Source: DAOPZC01 sp035353175
Lineage (GTDB): Bacteria; Verrucomicrobiota; Kiritimatiellia; RFP12; UBA1067
Length of the DNA: 13,133 bases
NCBI GenBank assembly: GCA_035353175.1
Contig: DAOPZC010000092.1
Span: 1 to 13,133 of the forward strand
Direction of reading: 5' to 3'
This document shows, piece by piece, positions 11,191-13,133 of this stretch (positions within the stretch are counted from its first letter, which is position 1; each line of letters opens with the position of its first letter). A model generated the notes under the pieces. That model was not told where the DNA came from. It ran no database searches and was given only the letters and a program-made list of their open reading frames with translations. The position numbers and the translations under genes are program-made.

Positions 11191-12930
11191 ATGTCGTCAA
11201 ATAAGTGCGGGGCGCGTCGGGGCGGGAACGTTATTTTTTCTAGTTGCGGCATCACGCTTTGGATCGGGGCCATGGCCCTGGCCGGGCTAACCGGATGCTC
11301 TGCTCTGCCCCGTGCTGAGCCTAAGGCGGAGCGGTCCGTCAAGATACGGGGGTATCAGGAAGACGCGGCCCGCTTGCGCGGATTGACGGTGACGCAAAAC
11401 GTGGCCGTTGAGCAGGAGACCTCCTCTGCTCTGACCGCATCGCTCGAAAAGGAGATGGATAAACCGGAGAACCGCGCGTTCTTGGGCGAAACCGAATTGC
11501 TGCTCCGGCAGTTCCGCATTCTGAAGCCCGACGTTTCTCTGCCGGCGCTCTACCTGAAACTCATGCGCCAGCAAGTGGCGGCCTATTATGATCCGGAAAA
11601 GAAGCGGCTCGTCTATGTGGATGAGAATGTGGCGGCGGGCGACAAGAAAAAAGGGGCTGGCCTTCAGGGCATGGAGCGGTTCGTCTATGTGCACGAGATG
11701 TGCCATGCGCTCGAAGACAGCCATTTCGGTCTGGAACGACTTACGGAAATGTCGATGAGCGACCTTGACCGTAATCTGGCGGTGACCTCGTTCATCGAGG
11801 GCAATGCGGTCTTGGCGGGCGTGGACGGGCTGTTGGACGGGTGCGGGGTGGCGGTGAACACGGCGACACCCCTCAACGCGTGGCTCGTGAGCCTGCTCGG
11901 CGACATGGACCTGAGTGATTCGATGGACGGCGAGTTCGAAGGTGTGCCTCCCGCGTTGGCCGGCGCGTTGTTGCGGCCTTATCTTGACGGGGCCGTTTTC
12001 AGCAACCGGGTCAGGCGGGATCAGGGCTGGCAGGGGATCGATGCCATCTACGAATCGCGGCTGCCGTTGACGACCGCGGAGATCCTTTATCCGGAACGGC
12101 GATATCTGGAGGGGTTCCGCGCGGCGGTCTTCGAACCCGACCCCCGGCTTTTTGCGGCGGCTCGGCAGGGCGTTTCGGTCAACAGCATGGGGGTAATGGG
12201 CACGGCCCTTTGGCTCGGCGGGGATGAACTGGCCACGGCGAAACAGTTCGGTTTCCTGAAGGGGTGGATGGGCGACCGGGTGTATTTCATCAAAGGCGAG
12301 AGCAATGCGGTCCAGACCGTCTGGCTGAGCACGTGGGAGCGCCCCGGCATGGCGCGCGCGTTCAGCCGCCACGTCGAGCGCCGGATGAAGGCGGCGTTCG
12401 GCGACGTGTCGTGGCGCGTGCGCCGCGACGGGTGCCTGGTGGCGGCGGTCTGGACGTCGACAAGGGATCCGGGCGGTGCCGCGTGCGGGGCGTTGGCGGA
12501 GTGCGCGCTGAAGACGCGTGTGGAGGTGGCGGCGCCATCTTGGCTGGCTTCATGGTCGCGGGACATTCCGTGGCCGGTGCGCTTTCAGGAGTTTGAGGGA
12601 TATTCGACGGTGTGCGAGATTTTGGGAGGATATGCCGCGGAAGTGCAAAGCGGCTCCGCGTTTTTAAGAATGAGCCTGGCGAGCGGCGGGCTGAGGGCGG
12701 AGAGCAATCCGGACAGGCATTACTACGGGGCGTTGTGGGGACTTCTGCGGCATGTGGGGGATGAGCGCTCCGATTTCACGTTCTGGAAAGTTCCGGCGGT
12801 CGCCGCGTGGCACCGGCGTGGCCAAGGGGCTGCGGAACGGTATCGGTGGAGCGTTCTGTGGGGGCTCCTTGCGAATGGCACGGAGCAGCGGGTCCGTGTG
12901 CTTTTTGTGCCGGTTTGGCGCAAAAACTAG
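11191..12930 (+). CDS. HExxH zinc-metallopeptidase-like lipoprotein
   Basis: This encodes 579 residues. The signal peptide has a hydrophobic core (ITLWIGAMALAGL, 21-33) and lipobox LTGC (33-36), so Cys36 should be lipidated and the protein anchored in a membrane facing the envelope. Residues 116-206 form the recognisable catalytic region: ALYLKLMRQQVAAYYDPEKK, RLVYVDEN, then VHEMCHALED with HExxH at 168-172, and SFIEGNA with Glu203 as likely third zinc ligand. The order HExxHAL..D then EGxA is the pattern of a widespread gluzincin-like group of poorly described secreted proteins. The remaining 370 residues match nothing I recognise; a W-rich, beta-like segment near the end may be a separate domain. 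AGGAAG (11180-11185) supports the ATG at 11191 over the GTG at 11185. It diverges from the ECF sigma operon across a palindrome. Confidence 0.75.
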   Translation: MSSNKCGARRGGNVIFSSCGITLWIGAMALAGLTGCSALPRAEPKAERSVKIRGYQEDAARLRGLTVTQNVAVEQETSSALTASLEKEMDKPENRAFLGETELLLRQFRILKPDVSLPALYLKLMRQQVAAYYDPEKKRLVYVDENVAAGDKKKGAGLQGMERFVYVHEMCHALEDSHFGLERLTEMSMSDLDRNLAVTSFIEGNAVLAGVDGLLDGCGVAVNTATPLNAWLVSLLGDMDLSDSMDGEFEGVPPALAGALLRPYLDGAVFSNRVRRDQGWQGIDAIYESRLPLTTAEILYPERRYLEGFRAAVFEPDPRLFAAARQGVSVNSMGVMGTALWLGGDELATAKQFGFLKGWMGDRVYFIKGESNAVQTVWLSTWERPGMARAFSRHVERRMKAAFGDVSWRVRRDGCLVAAVWTSTRDPGGAACGALAECALKTRVEVAAPSWLASWSRDIPWPVRFQEFEGYSTVCEILGGYAAEVQSGSAFLRMSLASGGLRAESNPDRHYYGALWGLLRHVGDERSDFTFWKVPAVAAWHRRGQGAAERYRWSVLWGLLANGTEQRVRVLFVPVWRKN

Positions 12931-13046
12931 CGTAAAGTGCAAGGCAAGCGCGAAGGCGCGTCCGCCTCCGAGGGGACGTGGAAGGGGTCGTTGAGAGGCC
13001 TGTCATGCTGTCGCCGCAGCGCTTCAAAAAAAGAACAAATTACCGC
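12931..13046. other. Intergenic region without a recognised element
   Basis: There is no gene. Small GC stems occur (GCTG/CAGC around 13008-13021; CGTCC/GGACG around 12960-12979), but none is followed by a T-run, so no clear terminator for the lipoprotein gene is seen. Confidence 0.4.
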
Positions 13047-13076
13047 TTGATAAACGCGCCGGATTTCTGATACATT
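13047..13076 (+). promoter_or_regulatory. Promoter of tRNA-Arg
   Basis: TTGATA (13047-13052) and TACATT (13071-13076) are 18 bp apart, starting transcription about 10 bases before the tRNA. Confidence 0.45.
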
Positions 13077-13093
13077 TAAACACGTTTTCAAGA

Positions 13094-13133
13094 GCGGCAC
13101 TAGCTCAATTGGATAGAGCATCTGACTACGGAT
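13094..13133 (+). tRNA. tRNA-Arg(ACG), partial (5' part, cut by the window end)
   Basis: The first 40 bases are visible. They comprise the 5' acceptor strand GCGGCAC (13094-13100), TA, D arm GCTC...GAGC, anticodon 5' stem TCTGA (13121-13125) and loop CTACGGA with anticodon ACG (13128-13130). The first anticodon base A would be deaminated to inosine by TadA to read CGU/CGC/CGA. The 3' half lies beyond the window. Confidence 0.9.

Noticed and set aside
11287..12372. Minus-strand open frame of 361 codons
   Set aside because: Antisense to the metallopeptidase-like lipoprotein, which has a signal peptide, lipobox and HExxH motif.
1..13133. CRISPR array, complete insertion sequence, toxin-antitoxin pair or restriction system
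   Set aside because: No regularly spaced 20-40 bp repeats, no transposase and no matching gene pair were found in either strand.

Overview
The window is a bacterial chromosome segment of fairly high GC. It is mostly housekeeping genes, with one small accessory patch between two tRNA genes near the left end. SD sequences (GGAG, AGGAGG), sigma70-like promoters and ECF sigma logic show it is bacterial. Several features would suit the Planctomycetes-Verrucomicrobia-Lentisphaerae/Kiritimatiellota group: an RpiB-GlyA fusion, a DUF1846 protein, an MTH1-like Nudix protein and a glycoside-hydrolase remnant. That placement is inference; no marker here settles it.

Layout. (1) Positions 1-341: a promoter firing leftward out of the window, then a tRNA-Ser(GCU) with its own promoter and an unusual C at T-loop position 55. 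(2) Positions 342-2382: a decayed or accessory patch. It holds a stretch with no intact gene, a 5'-truncated remnant resembling the C-terminus of a glycoside hydrolase, two small intact plus-strand genes (a lipoprotein and a CxxHD protein with a phage-like look), a 12-bp tandem repeat and a terminator. (3) Positions 2383-3121: tRNA-Pro(CGG), a NifU C-terminal-domain protein, and a regulatory intergenic region with an 11-bp inverted repeat. (4) Positions 3122-5864: rpiB-glyA fusion, a nucleoside deoxyribosyltransferase-like gene and an MTH1-type Nudix hydrolase. Together these suggest pentose-phosphate, one-carbon and nucleotide-pool metabolism. (5) Positions 6053-7570 (minus): a DUF1846 protein. 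(6) Positions 7730-10138: a compact operon of DUF493, a UgpC/MsmX-type ABC ATPase, nadD and rsfS, starting from what looks like a leaderless promoter. (7) Positions 10104-12930: an ECF sigma factor and a single-pass membrane protein (candidate anti-sigma factor) on the minus strand. They diverge from a zinc-metallopeptidase-like lipoprotein, and a 13-bp palindrome overlaps the promoter between them. (8) The right end holds the first 40 bases of a tRNA-Arg(ACG).

I see no CRISPR array, no intact insertion sequence and no complete defence system. The items most worth following up are the RpiB-GlyA fusion, the sigma/anti-sigma/metallopeptidase locus, and the tRNA-flanked patch with the CxxHD protein.
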